Assembly: GCA_947172415.1 (NCBI GenBank)
Contig: OX359193.1
Coordinates: forward strand, 7,620,501-7,684,500
Source: Chondrosia reniformis
Lineage: Eukaryota; Porifera; Demospongiae; Chondrillida; Chondrillidae
DNA length: 64,000 nt
Reading direction: 5' to 3'
Shown: positions 47,143-61,300 of the stretch, piece after piece
Layout of the letters: each line of letters opens with the position of its first letter
Position numbering within the stretch: position 1 is the first letter of the stretch
Position numbers and translations under genes: made by a program
The notes under the pieces: generated by a model
What the model was told of the DNA's origin: nothing
Databases searched by the model: none
The model's input: the letters and a program-made list of their open reading frames with translations, nothing else

Positions 47143-48428
47143 ACTTTACGAGTAAGTGGAACTCAGTGAGTCGGCACAGAATCTGATTAAATCCTTACAA
47201 CCAGGTTGAAACTATTGAATGAATGTAAAGTCTGCTTCTTCCTAGTCATGCGCCATATTTTCTGAATCATCCCGTATCACGTGAGCTGTTATCACGTGGT
47301 AAGGGGCTACGTAAAATTCATCGGTTAGCAGTAATTACGTCATCTCAAACACACTGATGAAGCATGTGCGAGACAATGACAATTCTAAGAGTATATAACA
47401 AGCAATTGAGAGTCACTTTTCATTGATAAAGGTGGCTTCTTGCATATTTATTGGTGAACTGCGTCTGATAAGGTACAAAGACTTCCAGTCTACAGCTGAG
47501 AGGAAGTATTTGATAATCCATAAGTGTAAGAGTTGTGTTATGCAATAAGCATTGTCACTTGCACAATAATCCGGCGCTTACTCAATAGATGTGAATGGTG
47601 TGTCTATTTTTGTATATAGAGCCTACCTCTTGAAGCAACTTGCTCATATCTAGTACACACTTGCTATGCCTGAATTTGTTGCACTATGTTTGTAAGACAT
47701 AGTGCTATGTTATGCTATATAGTAGGTATTTAACAATATATCAAATACGTACATTGAAAAAGTATATACATACAATAGGGCATCTAGAAAATTTTCACAA
47801 ATTTAATATGTGACAGAAAGCATTACATTACATTACTTTCAAAATAAATTATTTGACAGTTAGGAAAGAGTGGGCACCTAGTCCATATGATCCTACCTTA
47901 TGCAGACCTCCCCTTCTATGCATGTCTATTAACAAATAAATTACCAATTTAGTTAGGATGTTTATATAGTAACATCTAAAATGTATATCTTTATCAGCAT
48001 CTGATAAAATGATAGATACTTGCAAGTATGCTTTTCGATATCTTCAATATGCGACACACTAGTTAATCAATGTGTATGTAAAATAACTGGGAGAAGAAAC
48101 TGTTAATAGACATAGGCATTGTGTATGGGTTAAGCCAATGTATGGAATATCCTGATATATTATGTAAACTTGAAAATGGAGTTTACAAAATTTTCGTACA
48201 TCATTTGCAAAATATGAGATGAAATCAAGCAAAAAGAATGCAAAGGCTCAATTTGGTTTGTATGTCAAAGTTATCATATTTTAAGTGCTCTTTGAAAAAA
48301 AAACATCATTTTGCACACATAGATGTTCAGAATAAATAGCACATCACAAAACTCACAACTTTTGTACAGTTATGCAGTAGACTTAAAACTTCAGAAAGTG
48401 TCTAATGTTTATTGATGCTGCCATCATC
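47143..48428. other. intergenic region, no gene recognised
   Basis: About 1.3 kb between the USP9X start and the NCK 3' end. The USP9X-proximal 200 bp hold two E-boxes and a TATA-like GTATATAAC at about 47391 facing +. A short unidentified + transcript is possible, but I see no reading frame. The remainder is AT-rich. The NCK poly(A) signal (TTTATT on +, 48408-48413) lies at the right end. Confidence 0.5.
47278..47298. promoter_or_regulatory. paired E-boxes upstream of USP9X
   Basis: CACGTG occurs at 47278-47283 and again at 47293-47298, 15 bp apart and about 140 bp upstream of the USP9X start codon. These are typical bHLH-Zip (MYC/USF/TFE type) sites. Confidence 0.55.
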
Positions 48429-49595
48429 CTATCTTGGCAAGCCTTCTGTTAAATAAACTTTTAAATTTTGAAGATGGCCTGTCGGAGTGTATATAGGGGA
48501 CTTCCTATAATGCTCAATTAGGTGGTCCATTGAATCAAACTTTTTCATGCCAATTTCATGCTTCCCGTCTTTTAGTATCTGTACTCTGAAGTGCTTCACT
48601 ATATCCGGGGCTTTGACTGATATTGAGTAATCTCCTTTCTAAAAATTAAAAATACAAGTGACTCATAAGTAAGTGGCGTGATGCTGGATAATACCGGTCT
48701 GCATTTTCAGTATAAGTTAACTCTACTACTAATGACTAGACCACAAGTGCATACCTGTAGCAATTAAGAGGACTCCATAACACTAAATACAAACACTTAC
48801 TTTTGTTTCACTTTCTCTGACCAGGAACTGCCCATCATTGGCTCTCGACTTGAGAACATCTTCTGCCTTTGTGCGAGACATTTTACCATGATACCAAACT
48901 TCTTTACAAAAAGGCTGTGCATCACTGCCATTAGATTTTGGCTCGTCATCTACAATGACTTCTACATAATTTCTAGGTATCAATCCACTAATTCCTTCCC
49001 CATTTCTAGCTTCCCACCAATCCGGGTCATCTTCAGGCTGCTCCGTCACTTCCAAGATATCGCCTTTGCGAAACTGCAGTTCTTCTGAATTCCCAGTCGT
49101 AAAAGTATACATTGCAACAACTCTACAAATTACATTTCGCTCTTGTCCAAAGTTTCCGCTTTCTTGCCCCAATACGGAAGCATTGGCACCTTTCTCGTCC
49201 ACGTAGTTGGCTGGAAACCATCCGTCCTTCCCTCTCACACGACCTCTCCACCAGCCATCTCCTTCTTTCTCCAAGACCTCGACCAATTCATCCTTTTCTA
49301 ACGACAATTCGTCATCTCGCGTTCCTTGATAAGCGTACTTGACCACAGCCAAAGTGCGACCGGTCGCATTAGGAGATTGGAAACTCATTTTATTGGGAGT
49401 TGTTAGCACAGGCGGTCTGCTACCTTGAATCTCCTCAAGAAAGTCTTTTGGGACAGAGCCACTATTTCCCCTTTGATCTCTAACTCGGTACCAAGAGTTG
49501 TCCTCCTTCTCGATCAAATCGTATACCTCGCCTTTTTTCAAAGCTAATTCATCGTTATCTCTCGGCTGGAAGTCGTATCGGGCCTTATACGACAT
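48429..49595 (-). CDS. NCK: NCK adaptor protein (three SH3 domains and one SH2)
   Basis: Two exons, 49595-48801 and 48638-48429, giving about 334 residues (vertebrate NCK is about 380; linkers are shorter here). SH3-1 is residues 1-58 (ARYDFQPRDNDELALKKGE, SWYRVR, GSVPKDFLE). SH3-2 is about 80-137 (VKYAYQGTRDDELSLEK, WWRGRV, GWFPANYV). SH3-3 is about 158-214 (AMYTFTTGNSEELQFRKGD, DWWEAR, GLIPRNYV). The C-terminal SH2 has WYHGKMSRTKAEDVL and FLVRESE with the phosphotyrosine-binding Arg, then DYSISVKAPDIVKHFRVQ. NCK links phosphotyrosine receptors to WASP/PAK actin regulators. A poly(A) hexamer lies only about 15 bp after the stop. It is divergent from MED14. Confidence 0.96.
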
Positions 49596-49701
49596 CGTTT
49601 CCGTTAGATTTGTCTACGCTGATAAATTCCGAAAACTGTCTTTTTTCAGTACATGGCATTTCAGGACTCGCCCACTTGGCATCCAGGGTTTACCCCTGAA
49701 A
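49596..49701. promoter_or_regulatory. shared NCK/MED14 divergent promoter
   Basis: Start codons on opposite strands are 106 bp apart. No TATA box is visible, as is common for housekeeping divergent promoters. Confidence 0.5.
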
Positions 49702-52700
49702 ATGGCCACCATTCCTCTCTCTACTTTACTTGACTTTCTCGTTCAGAGAAGTTATCACGACCTAACTTCACTAACTGAGCTGTAAGTTTGTACTATAATA
49801 ATAAATTTATGATGCATTCACTGAATAGTCTGTATATTCTATATAGGTTACCGAGAAAATCGGAGGTCGATAAGTGAGTGTGGCACACAGGTAATGGTAC
49901 AAGCGAGTATACTTTCTGTTCTGACATTTGTAGAAAAATAGAGATAGTTCAGTATGCGAAAAGAGTTCGAATGATGTTTGTCCGTTTGCTAGCTCTAGTG
50001 AAATGGGCTTCGACCGCAGAAAGTCTTAAGCGTTGCACAGTAAGACTTCCATCTTGCTCGTGTGTAGTGCCTACCGGTTAAACTCTTTCATATAGGTGGT
50101 ATCAGAAGAAGTAGATCAGCAGACTAGGCTCTTTATTGATTCCGCAGACAGGCTGTACAACTTGTCCAAGGAGACTCTAACCAAAGCTAGGTTAGCGAGA
50201 ATCTATCTCAATGCAAAAAAATTTTGTAATCGCTGAAACTTTTTCGTTTTTAGCCTTCCAAATTTTGGTCTAGCTAATGCTATTGATGTTCTAACTTCAG
50301 GCAACTACCCCCGTCTGCCGACTTGTATTCAGACTGCGCTGGTCCCCCACAGCTCCCTTCAACAGGGAGAGAACAGACATGTCATGAGTATATTGGAGGA
50401 TGTGATCCGTAAACGACTTATTGTGCAACCTTTGCCATCCTCACTGGAACACCACATTAAAATTGACAAGGGAAGAGTAGTTATCTCAGTTACTCATGAG
50501 TTTCAAACCACCCTTACACTTCTTGGCGATGATCCTATGTTACCATGGAGATTGTTGGATTTTGAAATTTTTACAGATCACCCATCCAGTGGTACATTAC
50601 AAAGAGTGTCAATAAAGGGTGTGTAAATGAGGTTGCTCCATCCCTCTTCAGGTCAGGGTCCCTTGGTCCACTCGGTACAGAAGGTTCACCTGCATAGGTT
50701 GCTACAGTCAAGATTGTTTACGACTGTGGCACCGCTTGTTGACATGTATAATACGCTTCGTATCCTTTTCTATCCCATTGATAGTGAAAATACTCCTCAG
50801 TTTCAAATGCTAACAAATTTCATACATGTTAGCCTTGTGTTTCAGTGAAAGCAGTGTTGTCAACACTTAACATAGGTAAGATACATTCTGCCTCAGTCTT
50901 CAGTTGGATATATTGCATTGCGAGGCACTTAAGTTGTCGCAGCAAGTTTGCTCCAGTCACCTTGTGGTGGAGGAATACAAGCCGGGGGAGCACCTGCGAC
51001 TGGCCTACTGGAGGGCCACAGGAACCGTACAGACCCTTCACAGCTACCTGCAGCAGTCCTCAGGTATTGCCCAATCAGTCATGTAAACCTACTGTGCATT
51101 GATACGCTTACAGATTGTGCTTATGTGGTGGGGGGGGCTGTGCTTATATGGTGGATGATGTGCTTATATGGTGGGGGCTGTGCTTATGTGGTGGGTGATG
51201 TGCTTATATGGTGGGGGGGCTGTGCTTATGTGGTGGGTGATGTGCTTATATGGTGGGGGGCTGTGCTTATGTGGTGGGTGATGTGCTTATATGGTGGGGG
51301 GCTGTGCTTATGTGGTGGGGGCTGTGCTTATGTGATGGATGATGTGTTTAATCTTATATTTATAGGTTATGCCTCACCAAAGCTAAGCATCAGTCTGCAG
51401 TTAAATGGGGAGAACTCCTCCCACTTTGTTCTAGAGCACATACCAGACATTCCTCTAGATAGACACGCACTGGATGAGGTACATTCCTCCATTCATACCC
51501 TCCTTAACAAGTGTATAAGGGCCAACACAAGACACCAAATTGAGGTACTCTGGAGAATACTATAAAAGCTTGCTGTAGAATTTTCTTTATTTTCTGATTG
51601 TAGGATTTACATAATGTTTTAAAGGGAACGGTTTTTGAATCAAAAGGTTTGTTTCTTTCTTTTGTATGGTGTCACAAACCCGTCATACGTACATGAATAA
51701 TCTAAACTATCCCTTCCTATGTGGTTATCAAGTATAAGACACTAAGAGACATAAGCAATACAATAGACATATATGACTTATGAGATTTAGGGCAAGCCCC
51801 TATATAGCTTTCGACGAGGCTACAGTTAGACTTAGCTCATCACTTGGTCCTAAAGTGTTTGAATGAATTTAATGAACTGTGAATAGTTTTGACAAAGTCT
51901 GGTTGCCTACGTACCTACGTACATATACTTTCCTGTGGAAATGAAGGTATAATCTCGCTTACACAGGTGTATAAACTTCAGCACTCAGTAGGTGTGGTAA
52001 GTGGGTGTGGTGGAAGCACCTTTACCTGGCCACATTCACTCCAGTCAATACCTACTGTAAAACCCTTAATATTAGTGCGCCATTAATGTTAGCGAAATTA
52101 GCGATGCGATATTATTTGCTAACATTTATGGTTGCTAGCAAGTATTTACAACAAAACACTAAATTTAATGGACGCTATAAGTCATATACGGTAAAACGCT
52201 AAATATAACAGACGTTAATATTAAGGGTTTTACAGTATGCTTCTTATGATAGTGTATTATTTGTGTCATTGTTATAGTGACTGTCGAGGAGGAGCCCCAT
52301 GCATTGAAAGTCAACCTCGGTCACCGGGATCAAGTGTGTCTCATTTCCATTGACCCTAGACTGGGTCGTGTTATTTTAACAGTCGAACCTAATTTCACTG
52401 AAAAATCTCACAGTTAGTGACTAATTGTTATGTTTTTAACTTTCATAATAATTAGCCACTTTATGTTTATATATAGTGAAATCAAAGTTAACTGAAATGG
52501 AGCAACACGTCACCTCTAATCATCACACTCTAACAGAAAACTTGAAAAACTTGCGACTGTTGCTTTACCAAGTCTTTATCTGCTGTACAGCTGATGAGAT
52601 GGGTTATACCTATACTCTGAACGCTCCTCTGGTCACGCCTCCTGCCGACCTCCCTCCACACTCAGTGTTCATTCATCATAAATTTTCAGATGGCATTTAT

Positions 52701-55700
52701 GTGGTCAGTACAGCCTCAACTCCCCTCCTCCTCAACCGTATTCATAAGTACACTGTTTACTTGGACATTATCTTTATGCATATTTACAGGTGGTAAGCCC
52801 CTCAATCATGTCTGATGGGTGGAGCCTGGAATCTAGATTTTTCCAAATGTGGACGACGCCAGCCTCCACCTTCCCCTTGGGTTCCACTCAGTCCCTGCCA
52901 GTTCTCTTTCAGGTAGTGAAAAACTGCATTGAGCTAAACATTTTAGATTTGATGAAGATGAGGAATGGATGCGTTCCCGTGGCAACCAAAGGGGTCATGC
53001 TGAAGCGAAAAGTTAGTCCAGGAAATGGTCATGACTTTCAAGAAGAACATTGTAGTTTTATGTTTTGTTTTAGCTGCAGCAGCATAGCATTGAGATACCT
53101 TCTTCGAAGAGACTCTGTCCTCAGTCCATTGATCTCAGGGGAATGTTGCAAGTGTCCATCCAAGAGATATGTATATACCACGCAGTGCACCAGCTGAAGA
53201 CTTACAATATATGCTGTACAGTGAAGAAGGGAGTGGATGGAAATAAAGTTATAAGGATTCTAAAGTTAGTTGCTCTTATGTTAAATAAGCAACTACAGTA
53301 CATCGTTTTACCTGATTGCTGCCACTTCCTGTCAGATTCCCTCATTTGAAGGAGTGTTCTCTTACGGTGCAAAATGTTATGAGCGAGAATCTTATATCCT
53401 GTCACTTCCTTCCTGTGGAGACAGGATGGGTATGTACACTCTCCCAGCGCCAAACTGTCTTTCCACTGTCTGACGGTGAGCGAGTCATACACTCGTCAGA
53501 GATTGACTGTCAAGTGAATGTAGGCAAGTATCTAATGGACAAGTGGCGGTCGATGTGCACTCTATTGTACCCTGTACTGCAGCTGTCAGCAATGGTGAAT
53601 GGTAAGTGGCCATTTTTCAGTGATTGTGCAATATCTTCAATATATCAACTTCATGTGTCCTTGTCTCATTTATACATATTCCAATGTATATACTACCCTT
53701 ATCCATATGTTATGTACATTATCCACAGATTCGTGTACTTTTTGCAATGATGAATGCCGCGTGGTGTCATTTGACTATGCAACCATTGAGTTTCAGCTGA
53801 TCAGTTCAAACATTAGGCTCACCTTACAAGCTGAGATTAATGAGATAGCCATTAAAATGGACGAGACATGTACTCACTACATCTTTAAGAATCATTTAGA
53901 AGCCTTCCTGAATAAGTCGGGGGACATTGCTCTAATGATACAGGTAACAGGCTCCCACAAATATGTGTCCATGTACGATGCAGTTCTGTTTGACTCCCTC
54001 TCCTCTGTTAGGGATTGCTCTACACTTTTCCAGCTGCCTGTCTGATCCACAAACTGCAAGTGCAACACAGCAAATTACAGCAGGTACGTACATACATGTG
54101 TGAGTTGTTTTCATTAGAGTCTGATATTTGATTCATTTCTTTTTAGCAATTTTTCACTGTTGATTCAAAAAAATTGGCCCAAGTCACATTTTCTGTTTTT
54201 GGGGTGTACAATTTGGAATTTTGGTTGCATAACAACGGCAGTGTAGTTATACAAGATGGAGGACCTAAACAGATGGACAGTTCCCAACCTTCACTGATGA
54301 ACCCAGGCATTCACATCAAGGTGTGCATTCCTTCTCAAGATACGGTTGGATTACTTCTTCACTTGTAATTCAGTGTACTATACATACGTACATGATTTTT
54401 AATTGAGTTTGCTACTTGTGTCTTAATTAGAGGGTTTCCCCTTGTGTTTACAGTCATTTTTGAGGCACTTTTTAGCTGAAGAAGGTGAAGATGGTGGTGT
54501 TTTGGATTCTAATGAAATTGGAATAGAAATTGGAAAAAGTGATGAGTTTTCCAAGCCAGCCACAGTGCTAGCACCATCTCCCAGTCCAGTTCCAACTCCA
54601 AAGATACAGCCAACTCCTTCACCTCTCCCAACCACAACCTGGGGAATGGGGGTTTCCCCAGCCTCCCCCTCCATCCCCAATCTTCCCTCTGTTCCCAGCC
54701 CCCGTACACCCCGCATCCCAACCAACACCAGCGATGCTCCTGTTGGATGGTCCTTCTTGTTGAGGCCTTCCAAGTTTGAGCAGTTATTTACGTTGGACAG
54801 CTCAAATGAGTGTCCCCTAACACATTGCCTGGGATGCCTGTCACTGATGCACCAATTCCTACAGGCTGACAAACAGGCCCAAGTAAGTGGCGGCCATCTT
54901 AATCTAATTATCTTAGAGTACAGAGACTGTCATGAGTTGTGGTTTCCAAAATTTAATCTATAGTGGCGTCAGAGATCTCGAGATCACGGATCATCTACAG
55001 CAATCACTGATACTCTTCAAGTGACCATCTCCCTTGTTCCTCCTCACTACAACTCTCTAAAACTACACATTGAGCCTCTTAAAGAATTTAGTCTCTCGAG
55101 CCAGGAGATGGACACGATTATTAAATTCTTTAATGCCCAGGTAAAGCTGCTTAATTCCTCTACAATGACATATTGTAATGAAACTAATGATCTACGTATG
55201 AAATTGATACCTTGATTTGACAGTTACTTTAATTATATGTAACTCAGGTTCTCCATCTTTCTGCAGGTTGTTAGTCCACCCTATAATCGAAACAATTTAA
55301 TTGCATTCGTGCGACTGCTCAGTTTTCCCATTCAAGTGCTACGAAATTGCATTCAAATTATGCAAACTCAGATGGTAAATAATTCCTTATTAAGTAGAAG
55401 TGAATCCCTGTTTGATTTGATCTCATTTTCATAGTTTCCACCCCCTGATGTTCACTGGCATATCAAGTTGTGTTTAACTATTCCAGAGGGTCTGATTACC
55501 GAGGTAACACAGCCAGGAGCTACGGCAGTAGCTTATAAGGGTCGTGTTGGCAAACTGTTGTTGTTTGTAAGTGTTTGCTTGCAGATCCAGGATTAGCTTG
55601 ATCTATTATTTGTTTGACCTTGCAGGTATTGCTCCAATCAGTGACTATGATGGGCTGTGAAGTGGTAGTTCCCTTGCTGCATGAACCTTTGACCAACGTC

Positions 55701-55961
55701 ACTAGCATCATACACCTCCCGGTTGCAAGACCACAGGCCCAGAGGGAGGCCATTTTGAAAGCCATAGAACATGTTCTCCGAACTACATTACAGGACTTTC
55801 AACAAGGTGACTAATTTCATGTTAATGGTTGCATGTGAGGGTATGTCCCTGTAATTAACTACCATGCTTATCTAGGAGGAAGTCAGTGCCAAGAATGTTC
55901 CCTTTTTCCTGGAGTTAAGGCAATCATTGAAAACAACCTCTACGATACAATGTACACTTAA
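49702..55961 (+). CDS. MED14: Mediator complex subunit 14
   Basis: A many-exon gene. It starts at 49702 with MATIPLSTLLDFLVQRSYHD, then LTELLPRKSEVDK, KIEIVQYAKRVRMMFVRLLA and LVKWAST, a strong match to the MED14 N-terminal domain (IEIVQFASRTRQLFVRLLALVKWA). Next comes NYPRLPTCIQTALVPHSSLQ and DDPMLPWRLLDFEIFTDHPS. A Pro/Ser-rich linker (PSPVPTPKIQPTPSPLP) lies at about 54575-54720, as in vertebrates. The C-terminus has LTIPEGLITEVTQPGATA and VLLQSVTMMGCEVVVPLL, ending LYDTMYT at 55961. MED14 is the backbone joining Mediator head, middle and tail, and is required for RNA polymerase II activation. Introns hold a minisatellite and a MITE. It converges with SQLE. Confidence 0.95.
51116..51347. 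repeat. about 20-40-bp G-rich minisatellite in a MED14 intron
   Basis: Alternating units of GTGCTTATATGGTGGGGGCT and GTGCTTATGTGGTGGGTGAT. About eleven half-units make five to six 40-bp repeats. It is not anchored at the donor (exon end at about 51063). Confidence 0.92.
52055..52235. mobile_element. 181-bp MITE with perfect 20-bp terminal inverted repeats
   Basis: The left end CTGTAAAACCCTTAATATTA is the exact reverse complement of the right end. TA flanks both sides (52053-52054 and 52236-52237), as expected for Tc1/mariner-type insertion. There is no coding capacity. It lies in a MED14 intron. Confidence 0.88.
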
Positions 55962-56009
55962 TGCAACATTCAATTCAATTTTAAGTGTCTTTTAGTATAT
56001 TTTGTTGAC

Positions 56010-56015
56010 AATAAA
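56010..56015 (+). terminator. MED14 poly(A) signal AATAAA
   Basis: The hexamer lies 49 bp after the MED14 stop and is followed by overlapping AATAAATAAT. It is 34 bp before the SQLE stop on the other strand, so the two 3' ends probably overlap. Confidence 0.6.
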
Positions 56016-56049
56016 TAAATAATTCAATACTATTATGTATAAAGATATT

Positions 56050-58187
<2,138 letters not shown>

Positions 58188-58363
58188 GTCTCAGCACAAA
58201 CTGAGACGATCCATGGACTGAGAAACGCGTGATTGGTCAGGTCAGGAGAGTCTTTAATACGTAGGCGTGTGCATGTCCCAGAACCTATTGCGCAATGTAC
58301 ATCCTACGTCATCATGTGGCGGTCTGACAAAATGGCTGTCATGTATTTGAGAAGATAGCTAAA
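58188..58363. promoter_or_regulatory. divergent SQLE/KMT2 promoter
   Basis: Sites visible by eye are ATTGG (reverse CCAAT) at 58232-58236, a perfect TTGCGCAA C/EBP-type palindrome at 58288-58295, and TACGTCA (half CRE) at 58305-58311. No convincing sterol response element was found. Confidence 0.5.
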
Positions 58364-61300
58364 ATGCCAAAGCTAAAGAACACTACAGGCAAAGCGAATT
58401 CGTCTGCTACTTCATCAAGCGAGGAAGAAAGTAAAACTGATAAGAAAAAAGGTCAAAGTTTAAGGAAAAATGACCCATCGACAGTAGCTTCTGAAAAAGC
58501 CCTCGAGGGAGATTTGTCTACAGTGAGTTACCAGTTCCAAGCCTCCTTCAGTGCGCACATCTTCATTTTATGGGCTTAAATACTAATGCATCGTGTTTTT
58601 CGTCTGATTATTTATTTTAGCATGCAACTAGTTTGTGCTGCGCGAAGATGTACATTCTAATATAGCGCAATGGAAAAAGTGTTTCTCTATAATAATAGCA
58701 GATTGTAAAAACACTTTTCTTGATCCGATCTTTAATCTGTAAGAATTAGATTATTAAAAGCAGATTCCTTGTGACTCTCTTACTTGATAGGCAGAGGAGT
58801 GTATGTAGTGGCTGTTTGCAAGCTGGCCAAGTTAAATGGGACAGGACAGGGCTTGACATAATATGCTGCTCTATATATCTATGTGCGATGGAGGATTAGA
58901 GATTTAAGTGGCTTATATTCACTGAATATTGCTAGCTACACAAAGTAGCTTAATTCAATGGTGCATAATATATATTTTTAAGTTTTTAATATGTTGTGAT
59001 TTTGTACTACATTTTGGTTAATTCTCAGTTTTATGTAATTATTCAAAATAGACTATGTACATGTCATGTCACCTTCTTGTTGCAGAATGAAGACCATACT
59101 CTACGTTTGAGGGCTCTAGGACTGGAGCGCCGCCCTTTGACCTTTGCCCAACCAGCGAGGAAAAGAAGGGCCCTTCTAAAAGTTACTGTAAATGCAAAAA
59201 AGAGCAAGCTTCTTTCCAATGCCAGAAATTTTGGTCAGAAAGGTGAGAAAGGATTGTCACTTCCTCTGATGAGTAAGTTTAAGGTTGGATCATCAAAGGT
59301 AACCATCAGTCCAACTTCAAAACTCTCTGAATCCACCAAGAGAGCTCAGAAGTTGCTCAACAGAGCAAAACTACACGTTCTCAAGCATGAATCAAAAACA
59401 ATCACTGCAACTGCAACTAATTCACTTAGAAGAAAGAGGCAGTCGAAAAAGTCTTTAAAAGCTTCTTTGAGTCAGCAACAAAATAATGAAGACATTTTGA
59501 TGGATAATTCTCCAAAAGGAGAACCACAAGATGAAAGACCTCGGAAATCCAAGATCAAGCTACCAAATGGTACTGAGCATGTACAGTAGACTACCATGTG
59601 GTACTAAGCCTGTACATTAAGCTACCATGTGGTACTGAGCATGTGCATTAAGCTACCATGTGGTACTGAGCATGTACAGTAGGCTACCATGTGATACTTG
59701 ACCTACTGACCGAACCCAGTGATCTTGTGTTTATTAGGTTCTAAGCCAAAGTCCAGTGGCCCCTTCCACCGTTACAAGAGGAGGAGAAGGTGTGGCTCCT
59801 GTGCAAACTGTTTGGTGGAGGAGGATTGTGGTTCTTGTATCTTCTGCTTGGACAAACCCAAGTTTGGAGGTCCTAACATTAAGAAACAGGCCTGCATGTA
59901 AGTGCTGTGGTACAGCTCACATAAGTAGCTGTTTTAGATACATGTGTGTACATATCTAATATGTATGTGAGTGTGTCTAGTGGGTGAATAAATTAGCCAA
60001 CACATTTCCGTTGTCCATTGCTTGTTGTGCTACGCCTACTGATGAGCTGTACTTGTGTTGTTGCTCCAGACACCGAAGGTGCCTTGATCTGAAGGTCCCC
60101 ACCAAACTGCAGCCCCCACCCCCTCCCCCTAAGAGGAGAGTGGTCATGTCAGGGGCTGCTGAAGGGACGCCCACCTTGAAGAGGCTGAGGAGAGGGAGGG
60201 AGGAGCTGAGCAGTGCAGAGATGGCTGGCTTGGTAGTAGGACCAATGCTGCGCTTGCCCAGCAGAACAGCCACTCTGGAGAGCAAACCCATATTACAGCT
60301 CTACTGGCCCGTAAGTGGAATCCTATTCAGTTACTATGGTTACTGGTTACCACATTATTATGTTGTTACCATGGTTACTATGAATGTTGCTATGTTTTCA
60401 GCTGGTATTTCAAGAAGGAAAATTCCCTTTATACAACACAATGGATCTTAACTTACCCATTTGTTGCTTGTGTGGTAGTAAGGGGAAAACCCCCCTCATT
60501 ACTTGTCTGATGTGTTGCTCGCAGTATCACTGGTTTTGTGCAGGCGTGAATGAAGGACTGTCTACCTTTATCTGCTCCAACTGTCAAGTGTGTTCTGTCT
60601 GTGGAAAGAAAAGAAATGTAAAAACAATTTCTCTTTGACTTTTGAGGTGCTGTAACTCTACTATCCCTTTGGGTTACCATAGTTACTGAAGTGTGCCAGT
60701 TGTGGCAAGACAGTGCACAAAGGATGTGGTGTGGTTGTTAAAGTTAGAAACGAGGAGAAGCCATCAGATTGGTACTGTATTGACTGCATTAAATGTTCCA
60801 GCTGTGGGGTTAAGCCCTCAGCCAACGTAAGTCACATGTCTTGCTAAACTTTCTTGTGCCCAAAGGTTTCCATTGTCTTCTTCCATTTAGCAATTGGAAG
60901 CAGAATTTGAGAATTATACCTGTTGCATAAAGTGTTCTGCTCTGAGGGAGAAGGGAAACTATTGTCCATTATGTTTAAGTATCTACTCTGAAGATGATTT
61001 TGACAGCAAGGTACTACTTATTCATTTAATTTACAACTATGTGGTTGTCATGTGATTGTCATGTGACAATCTTTATAGATGGTTCAGTGTGCAATATGTG
61101 AACACTGGGTACACTCGCATTGTGAAGATATGACAGGTATAAAGTAGTCCAGTTTGGCCACAGCTTTGGCAATGTTCTGATGTCCATTGTGTGTGATGTA
61201 CTTACATAGATGAGGAATATGAGATTCTCAGTGAGTTACCTGAAGAAGAGACAGAGTTTTGCTGCCGAATATGCCAAACTCCTTCAGTGGATGCTCCTTG

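Noticed and set aside
54423-54872. 149-residue minus-strand frame opposite MED14
   Set aside because: Antisense shadow of the Pro/Ser-rich MED14 exon; no homology or splice support.
58188-58363. Sterol response element upstream of SQLE
   Set aside because: Only CCAAT, C/EBP-type and CRE-like sites are clear. No ATCACNCCAC-like match was found.
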